Notes: generated by a model not told the origin, from the sequence alone. 64,000 nucleotides of DNA from Streptomyces rimosus subsp. rimosus (GCF_000720725.1 NZ_JOCQ01000027.1:1-64000); one strand, 5' to 3'; positions 52,395 to 61,850 are shown, counted from the stretch's first letter. Numbers and translations are program-made.

Positions 52395-53885
52395 GTGTCC
52401 AACCCGCAGACCGGTGCTGCGCCGCCGTCCGGCCGCGCCCCCTCCCCCGGCCTCTCCTCCGCCGGTTCGGGCACGTTCGCCGGGTCCGGGTCCGCGGCCG
52501 GTTCCAGCCTCGCTTCGGGTACTGGTACGGGTACGGGCGTCGGCCGACGGCGTACCGCATGGGCCGACGGCGTGGACCAGTTGCGTGCCGCCGCCACGAC
52601 CGAGCCCGGACGGCTGCGCATCATCGGGGCCGTACTGGCCTTCCTGGTCGTGGCGTTCGGCGCCGCGACGGCCTGGCAGGTCACCGACCGGGCCACCGCC
52701 GCGCGCGACGTGGTGGAGCACAGCCAGCCGCTGAGCGCGGACGCCGCGAACATCTACCGCTCCCTCGCCGACGCCGACACCACCGCCGCCGGCGGCTTCC
52801 TCGCGGGCGGCAAGGAGACCCAGGCCACCCGCGACCGGTACGAGGCCGACATCGCCATGGCCGCCCGGCTGCTGGCCAAGGCGTCGTCCAACACCAGCGG
52901 TTCGGACACCGCGGCCCGCCAGATCGCCAAGCTCAACAGCCTCCTCCCCCGGTACACGGGCCTGATCGAGACGGCCCGCACCAACAACCGCCAGGGCCTT
53001 CCCCTCGGCGGCGCCTACCTGCGCTACGCCAACGCGCAGATGCGCGGCGAACTCCTCCCCGCAGCTCGTGAGTTGTACGTGGCAGAGACGGCGCGCCTCG
53101 GCGAGGACTACGACTCCGCGAAGGCGTGGCCCTGGCTCGCGCTCTCCGCCGGTGTGGTGGCGCTCGGCGCCCTCGTCTGGGCCCAGCGGCGCAACTACCG
53201 CCGCACGAACCGGTTGTTCAACTACGGCCTGCTGGCGGCCACGACCGCGTCCGCCGTCGTCCTGTTGTGGCTTGCGGTCGGCCATTCCGTGGCCCGCGCG
53301 GGGCTGAACACGTCGTACGAGGACGGCGCCCGCTCGCTGAACGTCCTCAACGAGGCGCGCATCGACGCCCTCCAGGCCCGCGGCGACGAGAACCTGACCC
53401 TGATCGCGCGCGGCGCCGTGGTGACCAAGGACCAGCAGGACTTCTACGAGGTCGGCTACCGCACCGGCATGAAGGACCTGGCGGGCGCGGGCCGCGGCGA
53501 CGCCGCGGCGGCGGACGGCAAGCTCGGCTCGGCCCTGGCGCTCGCCGACGACGACGCGGGCCGGCGCCCCGTACAGGAGGCGGTCGAGACCGTACGGCAG
53601 TGGCAGGCGCGGCATGCCGAGGCCCGAGCCGCCGACGACCAGGGCGACTACGACCGGGCGCTGGCCATGGTGATCGGCGGCGACACGGCGACCGGACAGT
53701 CCTTCGACCGGGTGGACACCCAGCTGGCCAGGGCGCTGGACCACGAGCAGCAGCAGCTCCGACGGGCGGCCGACGACGGGCGCGGGGCGCTGACCGGGCT
53801 GGTGACGGGCGCCGTGGTGCTGGCCCTCCTGGGCGCGACGGGCGCGGTGCTGGGCATCGGGCGCAGGCTTTCGGAGTACCGGTGA
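52395..53885 (+). CDS. glnX: GlnX-like membrane sensor protein
   Basis: 496 residues from the GTG at 52395, with GGGGGAGG 4 nt upstream. A Ser/Gly/Thr-rich cytoplasmic start (1-55), then four membrane helices at about 74-96, 246-263, 276-300 and 464-488. They leave two extracytoplasmic domains of about 150 and 160 residues that are largely helical and rich in Ala/Arg. This topology and the order membrane protein - GlnH - PknG match the mycobacterial GlnX-GlnH-PknG operon, in which GlnX passes the amino-acid signal from GlnH to the kinase. The stop overlaps the next start (TGATG). Sequence identity to mycobacterial GlnX cannot be checked here. Confidence 0.75.
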   Translation: MSNPQTGAAPPSGRAPSPGLSSAGSGTFAGSGSAAGSSLASGTGTGTGVGRRRTAWADGVDQLRAAATTEPGRLRIIGAVLAFLVVAFGAATAWQVTDRATAARDVVEHSQPLSADAANIYRSLADADTTAAGGFLAGGKETQATRDRYEADIAMAARLLAKASSNTSGSDTAARQIAKLNSLLPRYTGLIETARTNNRQGLPLGGAYLRYANAQMRGELLPAARELYVAETARLGEDYDSAKAWPWLALSAGVVALGALVWAQRRNYRRTNRLFNYGLLAATTASAVVLLWLAVGHSVARAGLNTSYEDGARSLNVLNEARIDALQARGDENLTLIARGAVVTKDQQDFYEVGYRTGMKDLAGAGRGDAAAADGKLGSALALADDDAGRRPVQEAVETVRQWQARHAEARAADDQGDYDRALAMVIGGDTATGQSFDRVDTQLARALDHEQQQLRRAADDGRGALTGLVTGAVVLALLGATGAVLGIGRRLSEYR

Positions 53886-54895
53886 TGGGGCGGCCTGGTG
53901 ATGGCGACATGACGACGCGCGCGAGGGGTTTGCGGAACCTGCGGGCCGCGCTGGCCCCGGTGGCGGCCGGGGTGTGCGTGATGGCGGCGACAGCCGCGGT
54001 CCTCGTCCCCGTCCTGGGCGGCGGCCCGGCGCCCCGCCCCGCGCCGTACGGGACGCACAGCGCCCGCGCCGACGCCGCGGCGGCGGACTGCACGCCCGCC
54101 AACGCCGCCGCGAGCCTGCGGCCCTCCCCGGCGGACGGCCCGACGGTGGACAAGATCAAGGAGCGGGGGCGGCTGATCGTCGGCGTCGACCAGAACACCT
54201 ACCGCTGGGGCTACCGCAACCCGGCCACCGGTGACCTGGAGGGCTTCGACATCGCCCTGGCGCGGGCGATCGCCGAGGACATCCTCGGGCCCGACCCGAA
54301 GATCTCGTTCCGGGCGATTCCCACCAGCCAGCGCATCCCCGCCCTCCAGAAACGCACCGTCGACCTGGTCGTACGGACGATGACGATCAACTGCGCCCGC
54401 AAGCGGCAGGTCGCCTTCTCGACCGCGTACTTCCAGGGCGGCCAGCAGGTGCTGGCGCCCACGAACTCGCGGATCACGGGCTTCGACGACTCGCTGAAGG
54501 ACAAGCGGGTCTGTACGGCGGCCGGTTCCACGGGCGAGACCCGGCTGACCGAGGAGCGGCACGGCGCCCGGGTCGTGACCGTGCCGAACCAGCTCGACTG
54601 CCTGGTGCGGCTCCAGCTCGGCGAGGCCGACGCGGTGGTGACGGACAACGCGCTGGCCGCCGCGCAGGCCGCGCAGGACCCGACGGTGCAGCTGAAGGGG
54701 AAGCCGTTCACCGACGAGCCGTACGGCGTCGCGGTCAACCGCGACGACACCGACCTGGTGCGGCGGGTCAACCAGGTGCTGGAGGACTACCGCCAGGGCG
54801 GCGGCGAAAGCCGGTGGATGGCCGCCTACAGGAAGTGGCTTCAGGCGGACCTCCCTGGCATATCCAAGGCGCCCGAACCCCAGTACAGCGACTGA
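53885..54895 (+). CDS. glnH: GlnH-like glutamate/aspartate-binding protein
   Basis: 336 residues from the ATG at 53885, coupled to glnX; the ATG at 53909 is an alternative. An N-terminal membrane anchor or signal (about 22-46) is followed by a family 3 solute-binding domain: IKERGRLIVGVDQNTYRWGYRN, DLEGFDIALARAIAEDI, RIPALQKRTVDLVVRTMTINC, and VNQVLEDYRQGG. The proper lipobox is missing: the only Cys in the signal follows Val, so it may stay anchored by its helix, unlike mycobacterial GlnH. No ABC permease is present, which fits a sensing role instead of transport. Confidence 0.88.
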   Translation: MGRPGDGDMTTRARGLRNLRAALAPVAAGVCVMAATAAVLVPVLGGGPAPRPAPYGTHSARADAAAADCTPANAAASLRPSPADGPTVDKIKERGRLIVGVDQNTYRWGYRNPATGDLEGFDIALARAIAEDILGPDPKISFRAIPTSQRIPALQKRTVDLVVRTMTINCARKRQVAFSTAYFQGGQQVLAPTNSRITGFDDSLKDKRVCTAAGSTGETRLTEERHGARVVTVPNQLDCLVRLQLGEADAVVTDNALAAAQAAQDPTVQLKGKPFTDEPYGVAVNRDDTDLVRRVNQVLEDYRQGGGESRWMAAYRKWLQADLPGISKAPEPQYSD

Positions 54896-55364
54896 TCCGT
54901 GCGGGGGCCGGGCGAGCGCCGCGTACGGGCGGCGCGTGGCGGGACGGCCGGTGTGCCGCGTACGGGCGGCGCGTGGCGGTGCCGTCGGCAGATCGCAGGG
55001 CCGGTCGCCCTGCCGTGGAACGGCGTTCGCCCGCCGGTGGCGTCACCATGGAAGGAACCCGCGGGCGCGGAGAAGGGGGGAGGACGGAAACACGGGACGG
55101 AAACACAGGGCGGAAGCACGGGACGGAAACACGGGACAGAGGACAGGCGACGCCGGGGGGGGAGGCTGCAGTGCCGCAGAACCACCGGCGGAGGCGGCAC
55201 CTGCCGCAGGACCACCGGCGCAGGCCGGCTGTGCCGCAGTGCCGCCGGCCGAGGCGGCAGCGCCGCGGGACCGCCGACCCCGTGACCGCAGCCGTACCGC
55301 CGTACGACCAGCCGCGACGGACGTGTCGACCGCCGCGCACCACACGCACTTGGAGAGGTGATCG
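54896..55364. repeat. Non-coding repeat-rich region between glnH and the coiled-coil gene
   Basis: No gene is supported in 469 bp. Three repeat families are visible. A duplication around GCCGCGTACGGGCGGCGCGT starts near 54919 and 54957. ACGGAAACAC-type units recur between 55085 and 55140. Three and a half 30-bp units starting TGCCGCAG lie at 55172-55201, 55202-55231, 55232-55261 and onward. A promoter for the downstream genes may be included but I cannot point to it. Confidence 0.7.
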
Positions 55365-56708
55365 ATGGGGGTCCCCGGATCCTTCCCCGGCTCGCCGGGG
55401 AAGCCCCAAACCCCGGTGATGGACCGGGAGGAGGTGGACCGCGCCCTGAGCCGGCTCGGTGACGAGTACGAGGCGATCGAGACCTCGCTGCTCGCCCTTC
55501 AGGACCACGCGGGCCGCCGCCTCCTGGAAGGCGCCGAACTCACCGGCGTCACCAAGGACCGCTGGGCCGCCACCGAGCAGTCCATCACCGTCCTGTGGGC
55601 GCACTTCGACGCGTACACGGCAGCCCTCACCACCGCCCGCGAGCTCCGCGACCGCCGCCGCTGGCCGTCCCCCGACGACCTGGCCGAACTGACCGAACTG
55701 CTCCGCGGCGCCCGCGTCACGGTCTCCGGCGCGGCCACCGCGGGCGCCGCGCAGCTCGGCGGCCCCGCCCGGCTGAGCGAACAGTTCACCTTGGAGGAAC
55801 TGGTCGGGCGGATGAACACGCTGTACGCGGCGGCGCTGGACGTCATCGTCTCCGCCGACGCCGTGTGGTCCGCCCTGCCCGCCCGGATAGACCTGCTCGC
55901 CGCCGAACTGCGGCGCACGCTCTCCCTGGCGCGGTCGGTCGGCGTACGCCCCGGGGAGCACCCGGCCGGCGACGACCTTGAGCGGATCACGTACGAACTG
56001 ACGCAGTTGCGCGCCCAGGTGGTGTCCGACCCGCTGGCCTTCTGGGCCCCGGACGCCGACCGCAGCGCGGCGCCCGGCGGCGGCCGCCCGGACACCGTCC
56101 GCTACGACCGTGCGGCGCGCGCCCTGGAGGACGCCCGGCGGGAGATCGAAGCCGTACTGGACGTACGGCAGGACGCCGAGCGGCGGCTGATGCAGCTGCG
56201 CGACGTGCTGTCCCGGGCGGACCGTACGCTCACCGAGGCGCGGCAGGCGCGCGGTGAAGTGCTCGCGAAGATCGCCGCGTCCGAGGTGCCCGCCGTCAGC
56301 GGCCCGCCCACCGCGCTGCACGAGCAGCTGACCACCGCCGCCGAGTACCGCCGGCACGCCCAGTGGCACCGTCTCTCGCCCCTGCTCGACAGCCTGGAAC
56401 AGCGCGCCGAGGACGAACTGCACCGCGCCCGCGAGTCGCTGACGGCGGTCACCGCGCCGCTGGCCGTACGGGCCGAGCTGCGCGGGCGTCTGGACGCCTA
56501 CAAGGCGAAAGCCGCGCGGCACGGCCTGGCCGAGGACCCGCTGCTGACCGAGCGGTACGACGTCGCGCGGCGGATGCTGTGGAGCGCGCCGTGCGACCTG
56601 CGGGCGGCCGAGCACGCGGTGCTGCGCTACCAGCAGGCGGTGGCCGAGGCGCTGCTGCCGCCGGGACCGGACCCCGGGCCGGCGGACGGACCACAGGGGG
56701 AAGCATGA
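55365..56708 (+). CDS. Coiled-coil protein of the PknG cluster, unknown function
   Basis: 447 residues from the ATG at 55365 (GGAGAGG upstream). Almost wholly helical, with long runs rich in Ala, Leu, Arg and Glu (about 20-130, 160-220, 245-320, 340-420) typical of coiled coils. No membrane helix, no catalytic motif, no zinc ligands. It ends with a short Pro/Gly tail, and its stop overlaps the kinase start (ATGA). The tight coupling means it is made together with the kinase, so it could be a scaffold or regulator. I do not recognise a family. Confidence 0.85.
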   Translation: MGVPGSFPGSPGKPQTPVMDREEVDRALSRLGDEYEAIETSLLALQDHAGRRLLEGAELTGVTKDRWAATEQSITVLWAHFDAYTAALTTARELRDRRRWPSPDDLAELTELLRGARVTVSGAATAGAAQLGGPARLSEQFTLEELVGRMNTLYAAALDVIVSADAVWSALPARIDLLAAELRRTLSLARSVGVRPGEHPAGDDLERITYELTQLRAQVVSDPLAFWAPDADRSAAPGGGRPDTVRYDRAARALEDARREIEAVLDVRQDAERRLMQLRDVLSRADRTLTEARQARGEVLAKIAASEVPAVSGPPTALHEQLTTAAEYRRHAQWHRLSPLLDSLEQRAEDELHRARESLTAVTAPLAVRAELRGRLDAYKAKAARHGLAEDPLLTERYDVARRMLWSAPCDLRAAEHAVLRYQQAVAEALLPPGPDPGPADGPQGEA

Positions 56709-59700
56709 CCGAGGAGCACACCGGCGGCGCCCCGTGCCAGCGGCGCGACTGCCCCGGCACGTACGAGGACGTGGGCGCCGGCGAACTGTACTGCGACACC
56801 TGCGGGCTGGCTCCGGTCGTGTCACCGGACGGGATGGTGGGGTCACCGCCTACGGGGGTCACGGCGGGGCGGAAGGGTGGGGGCGGGGGTAAGGGCGGAA
56901 GTTGGGCTTCCGGTTCGGGTTCGGGTTCGGGCGGAGCCGGGGTGGCCGGTTCCGGGGGCTCTGGGGGATCGGGGGGTTCTGCGGGCTCTGGGGGTTCCGC
57001 GGGCTCCGGGCACACTTCCGGTGGTCCCGGCTCCGGCTCCAGCTCCGGTTCGGGTGAGAGCCGGACCTCAGCGACCTCCGCCCGCTCCGCAACCTCTCGG
57101 CGCTCCGTCTCGGGCCGCCTCTCCCGCTCCCTGTCAGGCACCTCGACGCGCTCGATGTCCGTGTCCGTACGCAGCGCCGGCCGCGGCAGCAGCTCCGGGC
57201 CGGCGCGCGGGCGGCTGGGCGCCGGACTGGTGACGGTGCCGGAGGTGCCGCGCCCCGATCCGCGTACGGCCGTCCTGGAGAACCCGGAGGTCCCGGAGCG
57301 CAAGCGGTTCTGCAGCCGTAGCGACTGCGGCGCCCCGGTGGGCCGGGCGCGCGGCGACCGTCCGGGCCGTACGGAAGGTTTCTGCACCAAGTGCGGCCAC
57401 CCGTACAGCTTCGTGCCCAAACTGCGCCCCGGTGACGTGGTGCACGGCAGCTACGAGGTCGTCGGCTGTCTGGCGCACGGCGGCCTGGGCTGGATCTACC
57501 TGGCCATCGACCGCGCGGTCTCCGACCGCTGGGTGGTGCTCAAGGGCCTGCTGGACACCGGCGACGAGGAGGCGCTGGCGGCGGCCGCGTCCGAGCGCCG
57601 CTTCCTCGCCGAGATCGAGCACTCCAACATCGTCCGCATCTACAACTTCGTCGAGCACCTGGACCGTACGACCGGCAGCCTGGACGGCTACATCGTCATG
57701 GAGTACGTCGGCGGCAAGTCCCTCAAGGACATCGCCAACGAACGGCGCACGCCGCACGGGCGCCGCGACCCGCTGCCGGTCGGGCAGGCGTGCGCGTACG
57801 GCATCGAGGCCCTGGAGGCGCTCGGCCACCTGCACAGCCGCAACCTCCTGTACTGCGATTTCAAGGTCGACAACGCCATCCAGCAGCACGACCAGCTCAA
57901 GCTGATCGACATGGGCGCGGTGCGCCGGATGGACGACCACGAGAGCGCGATCTACGGCACGATCGGCTACCAGGCGCCCGAGGTGGCCGAGTCGGGCCCG
58001 TCCGTCGCCTCCGACCTCTACACGGTCGCGCGCACCCTCGCCGTGCTCACCTTCGACTTCCAGGGCTACACGAACGTGTTCGCGGACTCGCTGCCCGACC
58101 CGGACAACATCGAGGTCTTCCGTACGTACGAGTCCTTCTACCGCCTCCTGGTACGGGCCACCGACCCCGACCCCGCGCGGCGCTTCTCCTCGGCGGAGGA
58201 GATGGCGGAACAGCTGACGGGCGTGCTGCGGGAGGTCGTGGCGCTCCAGACGGGCGAGCAGCGGCCCTCGCTGTCCACACTGTTCGGCCCGGAGCTGCGC
58301 GTCGTGGACACGGATGTGATGGCGCGGGCAGAGGGGGACACGTCCCTGCTGGGGGCGCGCGTGGTGGCGGCCGGGCGGCGCCGGGCCGGGTCCGATGGGC
58401 GTACGGCGTGGCCGCTTCGCCGGGGTCGGCGCTCCGCGACCGCGGTCATCGGCCCGGCCACCGGAGTCGGCGCGCCGGGCGAGATCGGCAGCGGCAAGAA
58501 GTCCTCCGGCGCCCCGGGCACCGTCGGCGGTCCGGGAACCGGCAGCGGTACGGGAACCGGCAGCGCTTCAGGCACGGGCAGCGCTCTGGGCACCGTCGTC
58601 GGCCAGGTCGCGGCCCCGGCCGGGCCGGGCACCCAGCCCGTCGTTCCCGCCCAGGTCGCGTACGAGGTCACGTCGGCGACCGGCCCGCGGACGGAGGCCG
58701 GCGGGACACGCGGTGCTCCCGCGCTGCGCCCGCTCGACACCGGACTCGCCGTCCTCGCCCTGCCCGTACCGCGCGTCGATCCCGCCGACCCGAACGCGGG
58801 CTTCCTGGCCGGACTGCTGGCCGCCGCCCCCGCGGAGCTGATCAGCGCGCTGCGCGCGGCCCCCGCCGACACCATAGAGACCCGGCTGCGCAAGCTGCGC
58901 GCCCAGCTGGAGATGGGCGACGGGGCGGCGGCCCTGCGCGAACTGCACCTCATAGAGGCGGAGCCCGACCGGGACTGGGCGGCGGACTGGCGGGTGGTCT
59001 GGTACCGCGGTCTGGTGGCGCTGACGAACGACGACCGCGAGACGGCGGCGCTGTCGTTCGACGCGATGTACGACGCGTTCCCCGGCGAGTCCGCTCCGAA
59101 GCTGGCGCTCGGCATCTGCGCCGAGGTGCTGGGCCAGCTCGACAACGCGGCGGAGTACTACCGGCTGGTGTGGGCCGCCGACCACAGTTACGTGAGCGCG
59201 GCGTTCGGGCTGGCGCGGGTGCGGCTCGCGGACGGCGACCGGGCCGGCGCGGTGGCCGCGCTCGAATCCGTACCGGAATCCTCCATTCACTACACTGCCG
59301 CGCGCATCGCCGCGATCCGGGCCCGGCTGCGGCAGCGCTCCGCGCTGGACCCGCTCCTGGAGGACCTGCGTGCGGCGGCCGGAGAGGTCGAGCGGCTGGC
59401 GGAGTCCGGGCTGGACGCGGAGCGCCGCGAACAACTGACGACCGAGGTGCTGGGCTGCGCGCTCGACTGGGTACTCTCCGGTAGCCGCGGTGCCGAGCAG
59501 CGGGGGCGTACATTGCCGTCCGGGACCCGGGCCCCTGGTTCCGGCGGCACTGCCGCCCGGCCCGGTCTGCTCGGCAGTGCACTGGACGAACGCGGCCTGC
59601 GCTTCGGCCTGGAGCGGTCGTTCAGACTGCTCGCGCGGCTGGCGCAGCGTGGCGAGGAAAGGATCGAGCTGGTGGAACGGGCCAACCGCTTCCGCCCCAG

Positions 59701-59713
59701 GACGTGGGTGTGA
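56705..59713 (+). CDS. pknG: PknG-like Ser/Thr protein kinase with zinc ribbon and TPR domain
   Basis: 1002 residues. Domains in order: zinc ribbon (Cys11, Cys16, Cys30, Cys33); Gly/Ser linker (58-118); Ser/Arg/Thr-rich segment (119-167); the PknG segment LGAGLVTVPEVPRPDP (171-186); a rubredoxin-like centre (Cys203, Cys208, Cys227, Cys230); the kinase domain (about 249-500) with CLAHGGLGWIYLA, Lys280, YCDFKVDN at 383-390 and DMG at 402-404; another Gly/Ser/Thr linker (about 590-660); and a C-terminal TPR domain ending FRPRTWV. Mycobacterial PknG has the same rubredoxin-kinase-TPR order in about 750 residues, so this form is larger mainly through its N-terminal ribbon and linkers. Soluble, predicted active. 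Confidence 0.95.
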   Translation: MTEEHTGGAPCQRRDCPGTYEDVGAGELYCDTCGLAPVVSPDGMVGSPPTGVTAGRKGGGGGKGGSWASGSGSGSGGAGVAGSGGSGGSGGSAGSGGSAGSGHTSGGPGSGSSSGSGESRTSATSARSATSRRSVSGRLSRSLSGTSTRSMSVSVRSAGRGSSSGPARGRLGAGLVTVPEVPRPDPRTAVLENPEVPERKRFCSRSDCGAPVGRARGDRPGRTEGFCTKCGHPYSFVPKLRPGDVVHGSYEVVGCLAHGGLGWIYLAIDRAVSDRWVVLKGLLDTGDEEALAAAASERRFLAEIEHSNIVRIYNFVEHLDRTTGSLDGYIVMEYVGGKSLKDIANERRTPHGRRDPLPVGQACAYGIEALEALGHLHSRNLLYCDFKVDNAIQQHDQLKLIDMGAVRRMDDHESAIYGTIGYQAPEVAESGPSVASDLYTVARTLAVLTFDFQGYTNVFADSLPDPDNIEVFRTYESFYRLLVRATDPDPARRFSSAEEMAEQLTGVLREVVALQTGEQRPSLSTLFGPELRVVDTDVMARAEGDTSLLGARVVAAGRRRAGSDGRTAWPLRRGRRSATAVIGPATGVGAPGEIGSGKKSSGAPGTVGGPGTGSGTGTGSASGTGSALGTVVGQVAAPAGPGTQPVVPAQVAYEVTSATGPRTEAGGTRGAPALRPLDTGLAVLALPVPRVDPADPNAGFLAGLLAAAPAELISALRAAPADTIETRLRKLRAQLEMGDGAAALRELHLIEAEPDRDWAADWRVVWYRGLVALTNDDRETAALSFDAMYDAFPGESAPKLALGICAEVLGQLDNAAEYYRLVWAADHSYVSAAFGLARVRLADGDRAGAVAALESVPESSIHYTAARIAAIRARLRQRSALDPLLEDLRAAAGEVERLAESGLDAERREQLTTEVLGCALDWVLSGSRGAEQRGRTLPSGTRAPGSGGTAARPGLLGSALDERGLRFGLERSFRLLARLAQRGEERIELVERANRFRPRTWV

Positions 59714-59714
59714 C

Positions 59715-61511
59715 ATGGGTGTGACAGGGCCGTTCCGGTGTGCGAGCTGCGACGAGCCGCTCGAACCGGGGGACAACTACTGCGGGTTCTGCGGCGCCGA
59801 CGTCGTGGCCCCCGCCGGACCGGACAGTACCGGTGACCGCCCTACGGTTCCGCTGGGTGACACCGCGGGGCATCCGGCGGCCGGGGCGGGGGCGCCTGCA
59901 GGGTCGGTTGCACTGCCTGCGGGGTTCTTGATGCCGGGGGCGGGCCAGGCTCCTGAGTCGGTTCCGGTACCCGGTCCGGCTCCGGCACCCGTGCCGGTGG
60001 CCGCGCCCGCGCCGCGTCCTGCCCCGCCGTACGCGCACACTGCCGCATACGGTACGCAGACACCCGCATACGGTGCCCGGGCCGCCGCGTACGGTACGCA
60101 TCCCCCCACGGCGTACGACGCCCAAGCCGGGCATGGCGGCGACGCCCCGTACCCACCCGGCGCCACCGCCCACCCGCACGGCGCGGCGCCCGGCTCCCAC
60201 GCCCCCGTACCGCCACCTCCGCCCGGATATGCGCCCGGCGGGCCGCAGGCGGACGCGCAGTCGCGGGCGCCGCACGCGGAGGCGAGCGTTCCGCCGTCGC
60301 CCGGCCCCGCGCCGGGCCCACACGGTGGCGCGCCGGACCCGCGGATCGTCGGCTACGGCCTCGGCGCCGAGTCTTCACCCGGCCCTTCGGACGACCGGAC
60401 GCCGGGCGGACCGGGAGAGCCGCCCGTACAGCCGACGCCACCTGCTCAGCCCGCTCAACCAGTACAACCTGAACAGCCCGCGCAGCCCGTGCAGTCGGCG
60501 CAGCCCGCCCAGCCACCGCAGCAGCCCGCCCAGCCACCACAAACTGCACAGCCGCCCGCATCGGCCTCCTCCCCCGAACACCAGACTCCCGCGCAAGGCA
60601 CCCGTATCTGCTCGGTGTGCCACGCGGGGACGGTCGCCCAGGACGGCTACTGCGAGAACTGCGGCCACGCGCAGCCCCGCGAACGCGACCACATGGAGCG
60701 GGAACTGCCGGGCGTGGCCGCGGTCAGCGACCGGGGCCACCGCCACCACCGCAACGAGGACTTCTTCGCGATCGCCGAGAGTGCCCTGCCGGACGGTACG
60801 CCCGCGGTGCTCACGGTCGTCTGTGACGGCGTCTCCTCCGCGTCCCGGCCCGACGACGCGTCCGCCGCCGCGTCCGGGACCGCGGCCCGGTCGCTGCTGG
60901 CCGCCCTGCCCGCCGGCACGCACCCGCAGCGGGCCATGCACGACGCGATCATCGCCGCCGCCAAGGCCGTCAACGCCCTGGCCGCGGCGCCCCGGCAGCA
61001 CGACCCGTACCGCCAGCAGAACGCGCCTGCCTGCACGTTCGTCGGCGCGGTGGTCGGCGGCGGGCTGCTCGTGATCGGCTGGGTCGGCGACAGCCGCGCG
61101 TACTGGGTCCCCGACGACCGCAGCGCCGCCCCCGTCCGCCTCACCGAGGACGACTCGTGGGCGGCGCAGATGGTCGCCAACAACCTGATGTCGGAGGCCG
61201 AGGCGTACGCGGACGACCGCGCGCACGCGATCACGGGCTGGCTGGGCGCGGACGCGTACGAACTTGAGCCGCACACCGCTTCCTTCAAACCCGACGGACC
61301 GGGTGTAGTGGTGGTGTGCACGGACGGGCTGTGGAACTACGCCGAGGCCGCGGAGCAGCTCGCCGCGGTGCTGCCGGCCGACGCGCACGACCGGCCGCTG
61401 CACAGTGCGCGGACCCTGGTCGCCCATGCGCTCGCGGGCGGGGGCCACGACAACGTAACAGTGGCGGTGGTGCCGTTCCCGGCGCCACCGGGACGGGCAG
61501 GATCGGCCTGA
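59715..61511 (+). CDS. PP2C-type Ser/Thr phosphatase with two zinc ribbons
   Basis: 598 residues, starting 1 nt after the kinase stop. N-terminal zinc ribbon (Cys9, Cys12, Cys23, Cys26), a 260-residue Pro/Ala/Gln-rich linker, a second ribbon (Cys299, Cys302, Cys313, Cys316), then the PP2C domain (about 330-595) with SDRGHRHHRNEDFF, VVCDGVSSAS, GWVGDSRAYW, VVVCTDGLWNY and GGGHDNVTVAVV. These give the metal-binding Asp residues of a PP2C fold. It most likely dephosphorylates substrates of the kinase encoded before it. Confidence 0.94.
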   Translation: MGVTGPFRCASCDEPLEPGDNYCGFCGADVVAPAGPDSTGDRPTVPLGDTAGHPAAGAGAPAGSVALPAGFLMPGAGQAPESVPVPGPAPAPVPVAAPAPRPAPPYAHTAAYGTQTPAYGARAAAYGTHPPTAYDAQAGHGGDAPYPPGATAHPHGAAPGSHAPVPPPPPGYAPGGPQADAQSRAPHAEASVPPSPGPAPGPHGGAPDPRIVGYGLGAESSPGPSDDRTPGGPGEPPVQPTPPAQPAQPVQPEQPAQPVQSAQPAQPPQQPAQPPQTAQPPASASSPEHQTPAQGTRICSVCHAGTVAQDGYCENCGHAQPRERDHMERELPGVAAVSDRGHRHHRNEDFFAIAESALPDGTPAVLTVVCDGVSSASRPDDASAAASGTAARSLLAALPAGTHPQRAMHDAIIAAAKAVNALAAAPRQHDPYRQQNAPACTFVGAVVGGGLLVIGWVGDSRAYWVPDDRSAAPVRLTEDDSWAAQMVANNLMSEAEAYADDRAHAITGWLGADAYELEPHTASFKPDGPGVVVVCTDGLWNYAEAAEQLAAVLPADAHDRPLHSARTLVAHALAGGGHDNVTVAVVPFPAPPGRAGSA

Positions 61512-61850
61512 GCGCCTGCCGGGACGTGCCGCCGCCCGCGCGGCGGCACCGGCGGCCGGAAGACGGGGAGCTTCCGGCCGCGACCAGATGATCCGCAACA
61601 GCGACCGCAATCGCACCGGAACACGACCGAATCGGATCGGTTCATGCCGACCCGGTGAACCGGCGGGCTGGTGAACCGGCGGGCTGGTGAACCGGTGCCC
61701 CGGCGTCCGGTGAACCGCACCGCAGCGCACCACCACGAGTACGGCGCCAACGGGGGGACGGTCACGGGGACTTCCGCCCGACCATGGGTCTCGTCACCGC
61801 CGCGCGGCCTCCGCACCGGAGCCGTGCGACGGACCTAAGGAGCGGAACAG
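61512..61850. other. Intergenic region with two hairpins and 16-bp tandem repeats
   Basis: Two stems follow the phosphatase gene: GTGCCGCCGC with GCGGCGGCAC (61526-61549) and GCGGCCGGAAG with CTTCCGGCCGC (61552-61581), a likely terminator pair. Three 16-bp units GGTGAACCGGCGGGCT (61654-61669, 61670-61685, variant 61686-61701) follow. The VWA gene therefore probably has its own promoter between 61702 and 61850. No gene seen. Confidence 0.65.

Noticed and set aside
51519..53744. Minus-strand open frame of 741 codons across the repeat region and glnX
   Set aside because: It is antisense to glnX, whose codon use, ribosome site and membrane topology are convincing. Long antisense frames are expected in DNA of this G+C content, and the repeat part gives only Arg/Gly-rich peptide.
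54899..55361. Several short plus-strand open frames between glnH and the coiled-coil gene, and one on the minus strand (55043-55345)
   Set aside because: Their products are repeats of Arg/Gly/Thr or Ala/Pro; three overlapping frames are equally open, and no ribosome site or conserved motif supports any.
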